Positions 35,725 to 43,858 of a stretch of 44,127 nt of DNA are shown here, piece by piece (within the stretch, counting starts at the first letter, position 1; each line of letters begins with the position of its first letter). The notes under the pieces were generated by a model, which was not told the DNA's origin, made no database searches, and saw only the letters and a list, made by a program, of their open reading frames with translations. Both the position numbers and the translations under genes were made by a program. Source of the DNA: Saccharicrinis sp. (lineage in GTDB: Bacteria > Bacteroidota > Bacteroidia > Bacteroidales > Marinilabiliaceae); the NCBI GenBank assembly GCA_024635555.1, contig JAGXIO010000147.1, positions 1 through 44,127 on the forward strand. The letters are read 5' to 3'.

Positions 35725-36063
35725 ATGAAAGTCCATTTAATCAAAAAGCAAACTATTGAAAATTATATCAAGAAAAATGCACGGAGTAAAGCGTCTTTTG
35801 AAATATGGTTTTCGATTATAAAGCGGGTAGAATGGAAAGAACCGAAAGCAATAATATCTACTTTCAGTAGTGCTGATATATTAGGCAAAAGTTCAGAACG
35901 TGTAGTATTCAATATTGGAGGGAACAATTATAGAATGATTTGCCGCTACCACTTTGGAGGCAGTAAAGTTCATTTGTTTGTAAAGTGGATAGGTACTCAT
36001 GCAGAATATACAAAACTATGTAATGAACAGAAGCAATATGAAGTAAGTTCTTTTAATCAGTAA
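35725..36063 (+). CDS. higB: HigB-family mRNA interferase toxin
   Basis: A 112-residue RelE-superfamily toxin of the HigB_toxin type. The N-terminal helix with KKQTIENYIKKNARSKASFEIWFSIIKR is followed by the strand block ERVVFNIGGNNYRMICRYHFGGSKVHLFVKWIGTHAEYTKL, characteristic of ribosome-dependent HigB. The basic and aromatic residues near the C-terminus (KWIGTHAEY) form the usual active-site region. It precedes its antitoxin by 10 bases, the reversed order typical of hig loci. Expected activity is cleavage of translated mRNA. Confidence 0.88.
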   Translation: MKVHLIKKQTIENYIKKNARSKASFEIWFSIIKRVEWKEPKAIISTFSSADILGKSSERVVFNIGGNNYRMICRYHFGGSKVHLFVKWIGTHAEYTKLCNEQKQYEVSSFNQ

Positions 36064-36073
36064 ACAGTAGAAA

Positions 36074-36523
36074 ATGAAAGCGTTAAAATATACAATCGTA
36101 AAGACTGGAGAACAATACAACGAGTACTGCGAGAGCTTGGAAGAATTGGTTTATGCGAGACACATGGAAGTGCAAGATGAAATTGAATTGTTAACACTAT
36201 TAATTGAAAAGTGGGATAATGAACATAGCTCACTGATGGATTTAAATCCTATTGAACTTCTTAAATCACTAATGACGGAGCATGGTTTAAAATCAAGAGA
36301 TTTGGCAGAAATACTGGGATTATCAAAAGGAACGGTATCTAAAATATTGAATTACCATAAAGGTTTATCAAAAGAAACTATTAGAAAGTTAGCGGACTAT
36401 TTCAAATTATCGCAAGAGGCATTCAATAGGTCGTATGGAATTGTTAATGAAGTGAATCGACATTTTGGAAATGCAAGCTTAATGAATACCAAGAAAAACA
36501 TGAAAAATTCAGTGGCTTTGTAA
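36074..36523 (+). CDS. higA: HigA-family antitoxin with HTH domain
   Basis: A 149-residue XRE-type antitoxin. The first about 70 residues are helical (toxin-binding or dimerising), followed by a helix-turn-helix around LKSRDLAEILGLSKGTVSKILN and KGLSKETIRKLADYFKLSQEAF. It should neutralise the upstream HigB protein and repress the shared promoter. The gene pair lies between a broken and an intact copy of the aminotransferase 3' end, evidence that the module was acquired as a unit. Confidence 0.88.
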   Translation: MKALKYTIVKTGEQYNEYCESLEELVYARHMEVQDEIELLTLLIEKWDNEHSSLMDLNPIELLKSLMTEHGLKSRDLAEILGLSKGTVSKILNYHKGLSKETIRKLADYFKLSQEAFNRSYGIVNEVNRHFGNASLMNTKKNMKNSVAL

Positions 36524-36903
36524 AAAAGTCAAAGTGATTGTTGAAGATAAGTCTGTTTTAGTTTTAGCTCCCATATTTTTTTCGCAGACTTTGACCTATT
36601 TGAGTCTTTCTGGAATAAAACTTGGTTTGTTAATAAATTTCAATGTGAAATATTTTAAAGATGGGGTTCATCGATTGGTGAACGGTTTGTAAAATATTAG
36701 CGCAAAGGACGAACATGTTTTTCACGCAAAGACCGCGAAGTTTAAAACGCAAAAAAGGCGCAAAGAAGTATTGGTTTGCAAAATATTTATTATTCGCTCA
36801 TCTACTTCCTCAGTCCAATGTATCATGCCCAACATTGTATCCAACTTATTTTTTGGTGCTCTTTGCGATTTTTGTAATTTGCGTTCTTTGCGAGAGATCT
36901 CTT
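36524..36903. other. Non-coding spacer between higA and the aminotransferase gene
   Basis: No gene is supported. Just after higA, GTCAAAGT (36528-36535) can pair with ACTTTGAC (36588-36595), and GTCTG with CAGAC lies inside, a possible weak terminator. The rest is filled by the third inverted-repeat element. Two plus-strand open frames here are products of the repeat and of the antisense aminotransferase sequence. Confidence 0.5.
36700..36896. repeat. CGCAAAG inverted-repeat element, copy between higA and aminotransferase
   Basis: The left arm has three CGCAAAG-type units (GCGCAAAGGAC, CACGCAAAGACCGCGAAG, ACGCAAAAAAGGCGCAAAGAAG; 36700-36767). The right arm is CTCTTTGCGATTTTTGTAATTTGCGTTCTTTGCGAGAG (about 36859-36896). 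This is the longest copy, and its right edge abuts the 3' end of the aminotransferase gene. Confidence 0.72.
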
Positions 36904-38196
36904 TTATCTCCTCTCAAAATCTTTACAAGCAGCTAGCATACCGTCAAATAACTCTTGTGCATCCGCAGCGGCCATGGCGGCAAAGGCAACCCGCAATACG
37001 TTGTTAAGGTTAATGATACCAATACTGTATTTTTTAATCAGTATCTCCCGTATTGCTTCTCCGTCCAATCCATCTTTTAGTTTAACACACATAAAGTAAC
37101 CCGAGTTGTAAGGTAAAGCCGTAAAATAAGCGGCGTACTTTTCATCTACCAATACATCTTTAATGGCTTGGTAACGGGCTTGCATAATCATAAACTTCGC
37201 TTTCTTTTCCTGCTTGTAATCAGGCGATTCAAAAGCCTGCAGTAAAAGTGATTGGCTCAGGTTGGATGAATTGGAGATATTACCTCTAACAGCGCCGGCT
37301 GTCTTCATTTCCATAGCTTGGTACATATCGGCATCCCCGCCCTTGATGGCATAGGTAATAAAGCCTACGCGGAAACCCCACACATAATCTTCTTTGGTTG
37401 CCCCGTCAATTTTTATAGCCAGCACGTTGGTGTGCAAATCGCTTAAATAGGCAAAAATTGATTCCTGGGCAATATTATCCTCGAACACCAATCCAAAATA
37501 GGCATCGTCAACAAGTACTACAATTTTTTTACCGGCTTCGGCAGCTTCTTTTATAGTGGCGGTAATAGCGTCCATCTCTTTGTAGGTAGGGGTATAGCCG
37601 CTGGGGTTGTTCGGAAAGTTTAGGATGAGTACTTTCTTATCGCCTTCCGTCATCAAGCTTTGGCGCATGGCTTCCACATCGAAACCACCATTTTTAAATA
37701 AGTTGAATTTGGTGAGATTGGCACCATAGGCGTTTCCCAGTCCCAAGTTATAATTACCCCAAAATAAACTGGGAACAATAACCTCCTGTCCTTCATCCAC
37801 AAACAAATAACCAGCCATGCTGATGCCGTGCGTTAGGGCACAAGTAACTACCGGAAGACTTAGGGTAATATCTTTTAGTCTGCTGTTTTTTTCATAAATC
37901 ATCTCTTTCCACTTGCTGCGCAAATCAGCACGACCAAAGCTTGGAGCATACGAAAAGGTAAGCGATGGATCCAAATCTATCTTTGAAGCGATAGACTCCA
38001 AGCGCATGGGTGTGCCGTCGTCCTCTATGGCAGCACCTATGGTGGCATTAATTCTGGTTCCTTTGGCCTCGGCGGTTTGACCCAATATTCCCTTTTTAGG
38101 GAAGAAAATATTTTTCCCCTTTTCGGAAAGTAACTCAAATATAACAGGATTATTGGCGAGGATTACCTCATTTAATTCTTGCGCTTGCGGGTTCAT
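36904..38196 (-). CDS. Class I/II PLP-dependent aminotransferase
   Basis: A 430-residue fold-type I aminotransferase. Visible are the substrate/PLP Asn block NFPNNPSG (193-200), the PLP-ring DDAYFGL (230-236) and the Schiff-base lysine in IDGATKEDYVWGFRVGF (Lys268). The phosphate-contacting arginine follows in GFRVGF, and the C-terminal carboxylate arginine is probably in NVLRVAFAA. Substrate is unknown; the family includes aspartate and aromatic aminotransferases. Its last 312 bases are duplicated at 34999-35310 beyond higBA. It is a single gene, with a 175-base gap to the Nudix gene. Confidence 0.88.
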   Translation of the reverse strand: MNPQAQELNEVILANNPVIFELLSEKGKNIFFPKKGILGQTAEAKGTRINATIGAAIEDDGTPMRLESIASKIDLDPSLTFSYAPSFGRADLRSKWKEMIYEKNSRLKDITLSLPVVTCALTHGISMAGYLFVDEGQEVIVPSLFWGNYNLGLGNAYGANLTKFNLFKNGGFDVEAMRQSLMTEGDKKVLILNFPNNPSGYTPTYKEMDAITATIKEAAEAGKKIVVLVDDAYFGLVFEDNIAQESIFAYLSDLHTNVLAIKIDGATKEDYVWGFRVGFITYAIKGGDADMYQAMEMKTAGAVRGNISNSSNLSQSLLLQAFESPDYKQEKKAKFMIMQARYQAIKDVLVDEKYAAYFTALPYNSGYFMCVKLKDGLDGEAIREILIKKYSIGIINLNNVLRVAFAAMAAADAQELFDGMLAACKDFERR

Positions 38197-38336
38197 CTTT
38201 ATGTTGATTTTGGTTTAATAATTGCTTTTTAGGATTCATTAATTTGCTTTTGCAAACTTGCCAAAAAAAGAGCATATTTTTATATAAAAGAATGGTAAAA
38301 ATTAGGAAAATGTTAAGAAAATACCAATTTCTTGTT

Positions 38337-38350
38337 TCGGTTAAAACCGA
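38337..38350. promoter_or_regulatory. Palindrome TCGGTTAAAACCGA between Nudix and aminotransferase genes
   Basis: A perfect 14-base palindrome-like sequence (TCGGTT, AA, AACCGA) lies 22 bases beyond the Nudix stop. The two-base loop is too small for a stable hairpin and no T run follows, so it resembles a protein-binding site more than a terminator. Confidence 0.3.
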
Positions 38351-38371
38351 TTAGCGTACGAATTAATGCTG

Positions 38372-38890
38372 CTATTTATTCCAATGTGTACGAATTATTT
38401 TTTTTATTGATTCTGCACCAATCTTCTCCCAATCCATGCTTTCTGGGCTTACAAATTTAACACCCGTAACATCGTCTTGTACCTGTAAATGTTCCCAACT
38501 GCTTACTTTGCAGCGGAAAGCTAGATCGCAAGTGTAAACGCTATATCCCGAAAATACATATTCATTAGGGAACGAAGCCAAGAATTTTACCTCCGTTACA
38601 TCCAAGTTTAGCTCTTCTTTTATTTCCCGGATCACTGCTTTTTCTGCCGATTCGTTAATATCCACAAAACCACCGGGTAAGTCCAACATTCCTTTGTGGG
38701 GTTCAAATGCCCTAACGCTCAGCAATAGCTGTCCCTTTTCGTTTTCGATTAAGGCGGCCACTGCGGCAGCTGAGTTCACAAAATAATGAAAACTGCAGAC
38801 TTGGCATAAAAAGGAATGTATGCCCTCAAAACTAAAATTGCTGGCACCGCATCGGGGGCAATATTTTAATACATCTTCCGGTTTTGTCAT
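38372..38890 (-). CDS. Nudix hydrolase with N-terminal zinc ribbon
   Basis: A 172-residue protein. A zinc ribbon is formed by Cys11-x2-Cys14 and Cys29-x2-Cys32, as in NudC-like and related proteins. It is followed by a Nudix domain with the box G74-x5-E80-x7-R88-E89-I-K-E92-E93 (GGFVDINESAEKAVIREIKEE). The metal-binding glutamates are intact; the box glycine before the last hydrophobic residue is Asn95. Probable nucleoside-diphosphate-derivative hydrolase, substrate unknown. It stands alone with its own upstream spacer. Confidence 0.88.
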   Translation of the reverse strand: MTKPEDVLKYCPRCGASNFSFEGIHSFLCQVCSFHYFVNSAAAVAALIENEKGQLLLSVRAFEPHKGMLDLPGGFVDINESAEKAVIREIKEELNLDVTEVKFLASFPNEYVFSGYSVYTCDLAFRCKVSSWEHLQVQDDVTGVKFVSPESMDWEKIGAESIKKIIRTHWNK

Positions 38891-39013
38891 TTTTTGAGTT
38901 TAAAAGTTTTATCGTTTATCATACACATAGTGCATGCATTTACTGTTTTCCCGTCAAAAATAAATTAAGTTAATGTGACGGGATGTCGCTTTGCTCCAAC
39001 TGCTAACTGTTTA

Positions 39014-39964
39014 CTATTTTTCACTGTTCACTGAATCATCATCTAGCGTAATTTCTTTTTGCTCTACCCTTACCGCATTGGAGTTGGGTTTAATGCCTAT
39101 GCCATAACGTTTGGCGTAAATAAAGGTAAACTCGGCACCAAAAAACAATATAAGGCACGAATAGGATACCCACAGGAGAATGAGTATCACCGATCCGGCC
39201 GCTCCATAGGTTGAGCCAGGGTCGGCTTTTCCGAAATAGAGACCCAGCAAAAATTTGCCTAAAACAAATAAACAAGCGGTTATAATAGCACCTTTCCAAA
39301 CGGTTTTCCATCGGATTTGGGCATCAGGGAGGTATTTGAACATCAGGGCAAATAATACCGAAATAATACCCACGGAGAGTATGATATCCGTAACAAATGA
39401 AAGGTAAACGAGTGCATCAGCCCATATGAAACTTATATAGTTGTTAAGAGCCGATATGGCCGTAGTGAGTATAAAACTTACCAACAATAAAAAACCAATA
39501 ACAAGTACAAAACCAAAACTACGGGCACGATCAAAAATTAATTTTTTGATGTTGGATTTGGGACGGACTTTTATATCCCATATTTGGTTGAGCGACAGTT
39601 GTAGATGATAAAATATACCTGTGGCACCAAAAAGTAGCGTGGCTATTCCTATGATGGTCGAAATAGTACTTTGGTTTCCTCCGCGCGTGTTGGCAATGAT
39701 GGACTGGATTGACTCCGCCGCATCATTTCCTAAGGCCGATGATATTTCGTCGGTAAGTTTGCCTTGCACAATATCTTCGCCCCAAACGGCTCCAACCGTG
39801 TTAATAATGATGATGAGCAGGGCAGGTAAAGAGAGGATGGCATAGTAGGCCACCACGGCACTTAACCTCCAGGGATCATCATCATTCCATGCCTTAAAAG
39901 TTTCTTTTAATAAGGAAGGTAAATCTCTAATTGCAAACCGATTAGAGCTGGCTGGCTTTTCCAT
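39014..39964 (-). CDS. YihY/BrkB-family inner-membrane protein
   Basis: A 316-residue protein with about six transmembrane helices. The family blocks FKAWNDDDPWRLSAVVAYYAILSLPALLIIIINTVG, GIATLLFGATGIFYHLQLSLNQIWD, YLPDAQIRWKTVWKGAIITA and YGAAGSVILILLWVSYSCLILFFGAEFT are all recognisable. It was once annotated as ribonuclease BN, which is incorrect for this family. Function is unknown, possibly transport. The C-terminal 30 residues are charged and cytoplasmic. Confidence 0.9.
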   Translation of the reverse strand: MEKPASSNRFAIRDLPSLLKETFKAWNDDDPWRLSAVVAYYAILSLPALLIIIINTVGAVWGEDIVQGKLTDEISSALGNDAAESIQSIIANTRGGNQSTISTIIGIATLLFGATGIFYHLQLSLNQIWDIKVRPKSNIKKLIFDRARSFGFVLVIGFLLLVSFILTTAISALNNYISFIWADALVYLSFVTDIILSVGIISVLFALMFKYLPDAQIRWKTVWKGAIITACLFVLGKFLLGLYFGKADPGSTYGAAGSVILILLWVSYSCLILFFGAEFTFIYAKRYGIGIKPNSNAVRVEQKEITLDDDSVNSEK

Positions 39965-40071
39965 ATTGTATGTTTTTATAAATTATTTTTATCAAAATCT
40001 GTTATAAGATATAATATAAATCAATGATTTTAATCTTTATGTTTTTGTAAAATCTTGCTGTTAACATTTTT

Positions 40072-41883
40072 TTATTGAAAAACTACCGTATTTGGCTTTC
40101 CAATGACAAAATAATTAAAACCAAAATCGGTGCTACGAAGCGAGTTAAACCTAAAAATATTATTTCCTTGGCCTGGCATGGATGGATAAAAAGCCAAGGA
40201 TATTTGAAAGGTGTTCAATACCAAATTTTCGTTTCGGATGAGCACGCCCAAGCCAAACTGCGTATAAAGTTTGCTATTTTTAAACCCATCTTCATCGTTG
40301 CCCAGTAATGCGCCCGACAGCGTAACATAAGGTCCGAAACGGAAACCTAAAAAATTGAAAGGGGCATACGATTGTGTTTGTAGCGTAATTACTGCGCGAC
40401 GAGTACCCCACAAGTTTGAGCTGCTAAATCCTGCTAATCCCACATCGCTGTTGATGGTTAAGCTATCTGTGGCAAAGGGGTTTATTCCGATGGTAAGATC
40501 GGACTTTATTAATTGTCGAAACCGCCATTTCCCCATTTGCTTTAGATGTGTAAAGTAGTTTATACCCATCGAAATGGCACCCTGCTCCGATTTTGATGAC
40601 TTAAAAAAAGACCCATACTCAAGCTGGCTACTCAAGTAACCCCAGGGATGATATTCTGCAAACGAAACACGTGCGCCCCAATACGTGCGCTCCCTATTGC
40701 CTTTAAGTTGATATCCCGTGGTTATATTGATAACCTTTCCGATGGGCAAATCTTCGGTTGTTCCAAATTTAAAGATATACTTTTCCTTCAAAAATTGTTG
40801 GGTTGAAATGCCCAAACTTCCCAGATAAAAATCTTCGCTGTCGAAAATGAATGCATCAACAGCATTAAACAAAGGCTTTATAGGGTATCGCACACGTAAG
40901 AGCCGAACCGCAGAAATAAGATTTGTGGAGCGCGAATATTCACTATTGCCCTTTATAAGTTGTATGGAACTCCCACCCCATAAATCCTGGGCATTTATGG
41001 CAAACTGTCGGGCGTCGGAGGGTGACGGGTTAATGCCCACGGTGTCGCTATGTGAGTCGAACGAAATACTTATCCCCCCGGCCCATTTGGTCAGAGGCGA
41101 AAAGAAACGGCGGTTGAAACTCAGCCTACGGTTAACATGACCGTGATGATCTACACCAAGTCCTACACCTCCACTAATATAACTTGAACCAATGTTGGAA
41201 ACCACGTAGTCGATGCCGTAATACTTATCCTGATTGTTAAAAGTGTGTTTAAACTGGTGTCCGAGTCCTAAAAAATTTCTATCAGTTAAAACAATATTAT
41301 TCCCAGGTCTTTGCGGTAAAATACTCCACATATCCAATACGCGAATATAGATATTCACTTGCTCTGGATTATCCTGTGCGGGCTCCACGCTAAAAAAAAG
41401 GTCGCGAACATAATCCTTTCCTCGGATTAATCTTTCCGACTCTTTGGCACGCAAAGGATCAAAAGGTGCACCCTCCTGCAAAAGCAATAAATTTTTAATG
41501 GTTTTTTGTTTGGATTTTAGGTGTAGGGTATTTCCTGTTTTTTGCAAAAAGTTTTCATCCGTCCTGGTTGTATCATCAACAGAGCTGGAAAATGGGTCGT
41601 ATGTTTTTATATAAACATGTCTGATTATCTTGCCCTTGTACTTATCGTAATTTACTTGACCTGATCTTTCTCTTCTGTTACTTACCGATTTTTTTTCTTC
41701 ATCATTTTTAATCAGCAGGTTTTGAAGCATTTTCACCGTTTTGTTTTGTTGGGCTAGGGAATCTATTTTATCATAAACCGACGAGCTGTCAATTTTTGTT
41801 GTAGGTACTTGTGCACTTGCCAATTGGAATGCGCACAAAGCCATCACAACAAAAATAGGGACAATCATTTTACGTAGGCTCAT
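40072..41883 (-). CDS. Omp85-like outer-membrane beta-barrel protein with POTRA-like domain
   Basis: A 603-residue protein with a signal peptide (residues 1 to about 25, ending LASAQ). A helical stretch and a POTRA-like domain follow (about 85-185; GKIIRHVYIKTYDPF, then LLLQEGAPFDPLRAKESERLIRGKDYVRDLFFSVEP). The rest is a long run of alternating beta strands ending in ...GKPNTVVFQ, consistent with a barrel and aromatic C-terminus. It may help insert or secrete outer-membrane components, or be a patatin/BamA-like orphan. The start codon overlaps the topoisomerase stop (TAATG on the minus strand), so they are translationally coupled. Confidence 0.75.
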   Translation of the reverse strand: MSLRKMIVPIFVVMALCAFQLASAQVPTTKIDSSSVYDKIDSLAQQNKTVKMLQNLLIKNDEEKKSVSNRRERSGQVNYDKYKGKIIRHVYIKTYDPFSSSVDDTTRTDENFLQKTGNTLHLKSKQKTIKNLLLLQEGAPFDPLRAKESERLIRGKDYVRDLFFSVEPAQDNPEQVNIYIRVLDMWSILPQRPGNNIVLTDRNFLGLGHQFKHTFNNQDKYYGIDYVVSNIGSSYISGGVGLGVDHHGHVNRRLSFNRRFFSPLTKWAGGISISFDSHSDTVGINPSPSDARQFAINAQDLWGGSSIQLIKGNSEYSRSTNLISAVRLLRVRYPIKPLFNAVDAFIFDSEDFYLGSLGISTQQFLKEKYIFKFGTTEDLPIGKVINITTGYQLKGNRERTYWGARVSFAEYHPWGYLSSQLEYGSFFKSSKSEQGAISMGINYFTHLKQMGKWRFRQLIKSDLTIGINPFATDSLTINSDVGLAGFSSSNLWGTRRAVITLQTQSYAPFNFLGFRFGPYVTLSGALLGNDEDGFKNSKLYTQFGLGVLIRNENLVLNTFQISLAFYPSMPGQGNNIFRFNSLRSTDFGFNYFVIGKPNTVVFQ

Positions 41884-42908
41884 TATTCCTTTTCTCTTTT
41901 TAATATCCCAATTACTTTAAGTTCCTCCTCGCTATACCATTTTTTGTTAAGCGACTTTTTAAGGGGTAACTGCATTTTATCCGTTTCGCCGTTTAGTACG
42001 GCTTGTAATACCCGTGGATGCACATAGTATTTACGGCAAACAGACACGGTGTTATTTAATTTATTAGCAATTAAACGCACCAAAGTTGTTTCCAGTTTTT
42101 TTCGAGGATTTTTTTCCACCGTTTCTCTGGCCAATGGCTCAAACTTCACTGCCAACACCGTTCCGCCCCATGTTCTAAAATCTTTTGCGGTAATATGCGA
42201 CGAAGAAGCCTTCCGAAGATATTCATTAACTTCGCGCGAATCAATAGTTACGTAATGTTTTCCGTTTTTATATCTAAACAACTCGTAACCTGGAAGCTCC
42301 GAACATTGTTTTAGCATCCTGCGCAAGGTGGGGTGGTTAACTGTTATTTGCCTTAGCTTTCCGCTTTTGGCCATGTATTTTAAGTGCAAGTGTTTTTTTT
42401 CTTCTTGCAGATGCTTTTTGCGTAAGGTGGTTAGACCAAAGGTGCCATTTTCGTCCTTATAAAATTTGTTACCCACGCGCAAAAACAACTCATCCATTAA
42501 TTTTATGGCCAATGCCAGAACTTTTTCCTTGCCCCATATTCTTCTACGAAGATCTTTTTGTACCTGCTGGCGAATTAAGGGCAGCTTTTGCGAAAACTTT
42601 AACAGATCGTTGTATTTTTGATAGTTCAGGTATTCGCTCCAAACCGCATGATACAGATATTGTTTCCTACCTTTAGCATCAATGCCTGTAGCCTGTATAT
42701 GGCCTTTAGGTTTGCTACAAATCCATACCTCGTTCCACATGGGTGGTATCACTATATTTTTAATTCGGGTGATGGTTTTTTCGTTTTCGATAGGTTTTCC
42801 TAAATAAGTCTGATAAATAAACTCATCGTCCTGTCTAACTCGTTTGTATCCCCTCAAAAAGTCGTTGATGTAAACTAAGGATGGCGGTATGGTTTTACCA
42901 TTGGTCAT
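41883..42908 (-). CDS. DNA topoisomerase IB, poxvirus-type
   Basis: A 341-residue type IB topoisomerase. The N-terminal beta domain has IKNIVIPPMWNEVWICSKPKGHIQATGIDAKGRKQYLYH. The catalytic domain shows RVGNKFYKDENGTFGLTTLRKKH (catalytic Arg), the Lys region, KDFRTWGGTV (second Arg) and the nucleophile in VCRKYYVHP (Tyr295). This matches the deinococcal/viral family that relaxes supercoils through a 3'-phosphotyrosine. It is followed by the barrel protein with overlapping stop/start. Confidence 0.93.
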   Translation of the reverse strand: MTNGKTIPPSLVYINDFLRGYKRVRQDDEFIYQTYLGKPIENEKTITRIKNIVIPPMWNEVWICSKPKGHIQATGIDAKGRKQYLYHAVWSEYLNYQKYNDLLKFSQKLPLIRQQVQKDLRRRIWGKEKVLALAIKLMDELFLRVGNKFYKDENGTFGLTTLRKKHLQEEKKHLHLKYMAKSGKLRQITVNHPTLRRMLKQCSELPGYELFRYKNGKHYVTIDSREVNEYLRKASSSHITAKDFRTWGGTVLAVKFEPLARETVEKNPRKKLETTLVRLIANKLNNTVSVCRKYYVHPRVLQAVLNGETDKMQLPLKKSLNKKWYSEEELKVIGILKREKE

Positions 42909-42987
42909 AAATTTAAATAAATAACTGTTTCATCGTAAGATAGCTATCTTTAAATGATAAGTAATATCTCTGTTTGTGACAACCTAG

Positions 42988-43011
42988 CCCAAACTCCATC
43001 CGTGAGTTGGG
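42988..43011 (-). terminator. Possible terminator hairpin after the small SAP-like gene
   Basis: CCCAAACTC (42988-42996) pairs with GAGTTGGG (43004-43011), with one bulged A and a 7-base loop. It lies downstream of the minus-strand gene ending at 43042. No clear T run follows, so confidence is low. Confidence 0.35.
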
Positions 43012-43041
43012 TTGATTATCACATGTAGAGTTTCGCTCTAT

Positions 43042-43293
43042 TTAATTGTTTCTTAGTGCGTGAATCAATTCATCTTTACTCATTTTGCTGAGTCCATCAA
43101 TGCCTACCTGCTTAACTTTTTCGTACAGCTCCTTTTTTGTCCACTGCTCATACGGTTTACTATGTCCGCCTTTGGTTCCTGAATCTGGTGTATTGGCTAT
43201 GCGCGCCGATTTCTCCTTGCTATATCCTTTGTCGCGCAAAGCTTCGTATTGCTCCGGATTTTTTATCCGCGAATCTGTTGATTTGTTTGGCAT
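43042..43293 (-). CDS. Small protein with SAP/Rho N-terminal-like C-terminus
   Basis: An 83-residue basic protein. The N-terminal half (RIKNPEQYEALRDKGYSKEKSARIANT) resembles a small family (DUF7218-like) found in many bacteria. The C-terminal half (YEQWTKKELYEKVKQVGIDGLSKMSKDELIHALRNN) is a SAP/Rho-N-like helix-extended-loop-helix that may bind DNA or RNA. It belongs to a minus-strand stress-type cluster with the PfpI and DUF2383 genes. Function is not established. Confidence 0.75.
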   Translation of the reverse strand: MPNKSTDSRIKNPEQYEALRDKGYSKEKSARIANTPDSGTKGGHSKPYEQWTKKELYEKVKQVGIDGLSKMSKDELIHALRNN

Positions 43294-43304
43294 GACTTTA
43301 AAAT

Positions 43305-43841
43305 TTAATCTGCAACTATTTCAATTATTTTATTGCTAAAAGCTTCTAGATCGTTAGGATTTCGTGAGGTAATCAATCCCTTGTCTACCACTACCTCCTG
43401 ATTAACCCAGATGGCACCTGCATTTTGCAAATCTGTTTTGATGGAGAAAAAGGAGGTCATTTTCCTTCCTTTAACCTCTTCTGCTTCAATTAGCAGTTGG
43501 GGTCCATGACAAATAGCGGCAACTGGCTTGTTGTTTGTAAAAAAGCTCTTTACAAATTCTACAGCTTTCTTTTCGCGTCGAAGCTTGTCGGGGTTAATTA
43601 CCCCACCCGGAATAACCAACGCATCATAATCTTGTTGCTTTGCTTTATCCAATGTTACATCAACGGCAATGGTTTTACTCCATTCTCCATGTTTCCATGC
43701 TTTAATAACACCACTTTCCAAACTCACAATATCAATATGGGCACCGCTATTTTCAAGTGCTTTTTTGGGTTCGAAAAGTTCCGATTCTTCAAAACCATCC
43801 GTTGAAATTATGGCTATTTTTTTACCTTTTAAATTTTTCAT
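43305..43841 (-). CDS. DJ-1/PfpI-family protein
   Basis: A 178-residue type 1 glutamine-amidotransferase-like protein. The conserved FEESE N-terminal acidic residue (Glu19) and the nucleophile elbow AICHGPQLL (Cys111-His112) are intact, with VIPGG upstream. The family includes YhbO/YajL/PfpI enzymes reported as chaperones, proteases or protein deglycases; the exact activity is disputed. It lies 11 bases upstream of the small SAP-like gene and 17 bases after the DUF2383 gene, so the three are probably an operon linked to stress response. Confidence 0.9.
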   Translation of the reverse strand: MKNLKGKKIAIISTDGFEESELFEPKKALENSGAHIDIVSLESGVIKAWKHGEWSKTIAVDVTLDKAKQQDYDALVIPGGVINPDKLRREKKAVEFVKSFFTNNKPVAAICHGPQLLIEAEEVKGRKMTSFFSIKTDLQNAGAIWVNQEVVVDKGLITSRNPNDLEAFSNKIIEIVAD

Positions 43842-43858
43842 TGTTGTGTTGATTTTGA

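Noticed and set aside
36715-37007. Two short plus-strand frames between higA and the aminotransferase
   Set aside because: They are made of the CGCAAAG inverted repeat and antisense aminotransferase sequence.
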